Of a stretch of DNA of 5,164 nt, positions 4,803 through 5,164 are shown one piece after another; position 1 is the first letter of the stretch; every line of letters begins with the position of its first letter. Origin of the DNA: Candidatus Omnitrophota bacterium. GTDB lineage: Bacteria > Omnitrophota > Gorgyraeia > Duberdicusellales > 4484-171. The translations under genes were made by a program, and so were the position numbers. The stretch spans positions 1 to 5,164 of the forward strand of contig JAQUOR010000138.1 of the NCBI GenBank assembly GCA_028717025.1, in the 5' to 3' direction. The notes under the pieces are model-generated. The model saw only the letters and a program-made list of their open reading frames with translations, made no database searches and was not told where the DNA came from.

Positions 4803-5164
4803 ATGAAAGAAGTAAAAATATTCGCACGAGCAGGCCAAGGGGCAATCACCACCGCTTCAGTCTTAGGGGAAGCTTGTTTTAACCAGGGGATATATGCCTA
4901 CGCATTCCCCAGTTTTGGTGCGGCACGCATGGGCGCTCCTATGAATGCCTTCTTGCGTTTCGATTCAACCCCCGTACGCTTACGTTCCCAAATCTATAAT
5001 CCCAACTACGTCATCGTCATCGATCCTACGCTGATAAAAACGGAAAATTGCTTCTCCGGCATGAAAAAAGACGGTATGGCCATTGTGGCCGTACGAGAAG
5101 ATACCGGAACAATTAAAGTACCGAAAGGAGTAAGGCTTATTACGCTTTTAGCAGAAAAAATTGC
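4803..5164 (+). CDS. 2-oxoacid:ferredoxin oxidoreductase, gamma subunit (3' partial)
   Basis: The first 120 residues are present and the gene runs off the right edge. The protein opens with KEVKIFARAGQGAITTASVL, then has YAFPSFGAARMGAP (33-46) and VIVIDPTL. These match the N-terminal half of the gamma (POR/KOR catalytic gamma) domain, whose usual hallmarks are GRGGQG and FPSFGxERRGAP. With alpha and beta subunits and a ferredoxin-like delta, such enzymes convert pyruvate or 2-oxoglutarate plus CoA to an acyl-CoA, CO2 and reduced ferredoxin in the cytoplasm of anaerobes. Which substrate cannot be told here, and the other subunits presumably lie downstream. Oddities are A8 for the first glycine of the GxGGQG motif and A41-R42-M43 where E-R-R is common. 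ATG 4803 matches the usual family start. ATG 4746 is in frame and would add 19 residues. Neither start has an SD. Confidence 0.9.
   Translation, partial: MKEVKIFARAGQGAITTASVLGEACFNQGIYAYAFPSFGAARMGAPMNAFLRFDSTPVRLRSQIYNPNYVIVIDPTLIKTENCFSGMKKDGMAIVAVREDTGTIKVPKGVRLITLLAEKI

Overview
The window looks like an ordinary chromosomal segment of a Gram-negative-type bacterium. It holds four genes and the tail of a fifth, all on the + strand. GroEL is a standard 548-residue bacterial chaperonin. The neighbours (a PAS/HD-GYP protein and a 2-oxoacid:ferredoxin oxidoreductase gamma subunit) fit an anaerobe or fermenter. The style of the proteins, and intergenic spaces peppered with small palindromes, remind me of uncultivated lineages such as Omnitrophota. 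That placement is an impression, not something the sequence proves.

Layout. 1-60: C-terminus of groES. 61-152: groES-groEL spacer, almost entirely a nested palindromic element, followed by a strong Shine-Dalgarno (SD). 153-1799: groEL, closed by a very strong intrinsic terminator (1821-1857). 1861-2169: non-coding stretch with a sigma70-like promoter and a roughly 150-nt leader with several possible hairpins. 2170-2844: small multi-helix membrane protein of the MscS-related conserved-TM-helix type. 2845-3240: hairpins, an intrinsic terminator (2966-3004), a mini-hairpin, an extended -10 promoter and an AT-rich leader. 3241-4590: soluble PAS-PAS-HD-GYP protein, probably a c-di-GMP phosphodiesterase. 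4591-4802: AT-rich spacer with a weak promoter candidate and a mini-hairpin. 4803-5164: start of a 2-oxoacid:ferredoxin oxidoreductase gamma subunit, running off the window.

Functionally these look like separate transcription units rather than one system: a chaperonin operon, a single-gene membrane-protein unit, a single-gene signalling unit, and the start of a probable ferredoxin-oxidoreductase operon. I see no mobile element with a transposase, no CRISPR array, no tRNA or rRNA and no defence system. The most distinctive content is non-coding. Each intergenic region carries a short GC-stem hairpin, and the groES-groEL spacer holds a palindrome that appears to have been interrupted by a second palindrome. 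The GroEL also has an unusual Gly-to-Glu change beside its nucleotide-binding loop.
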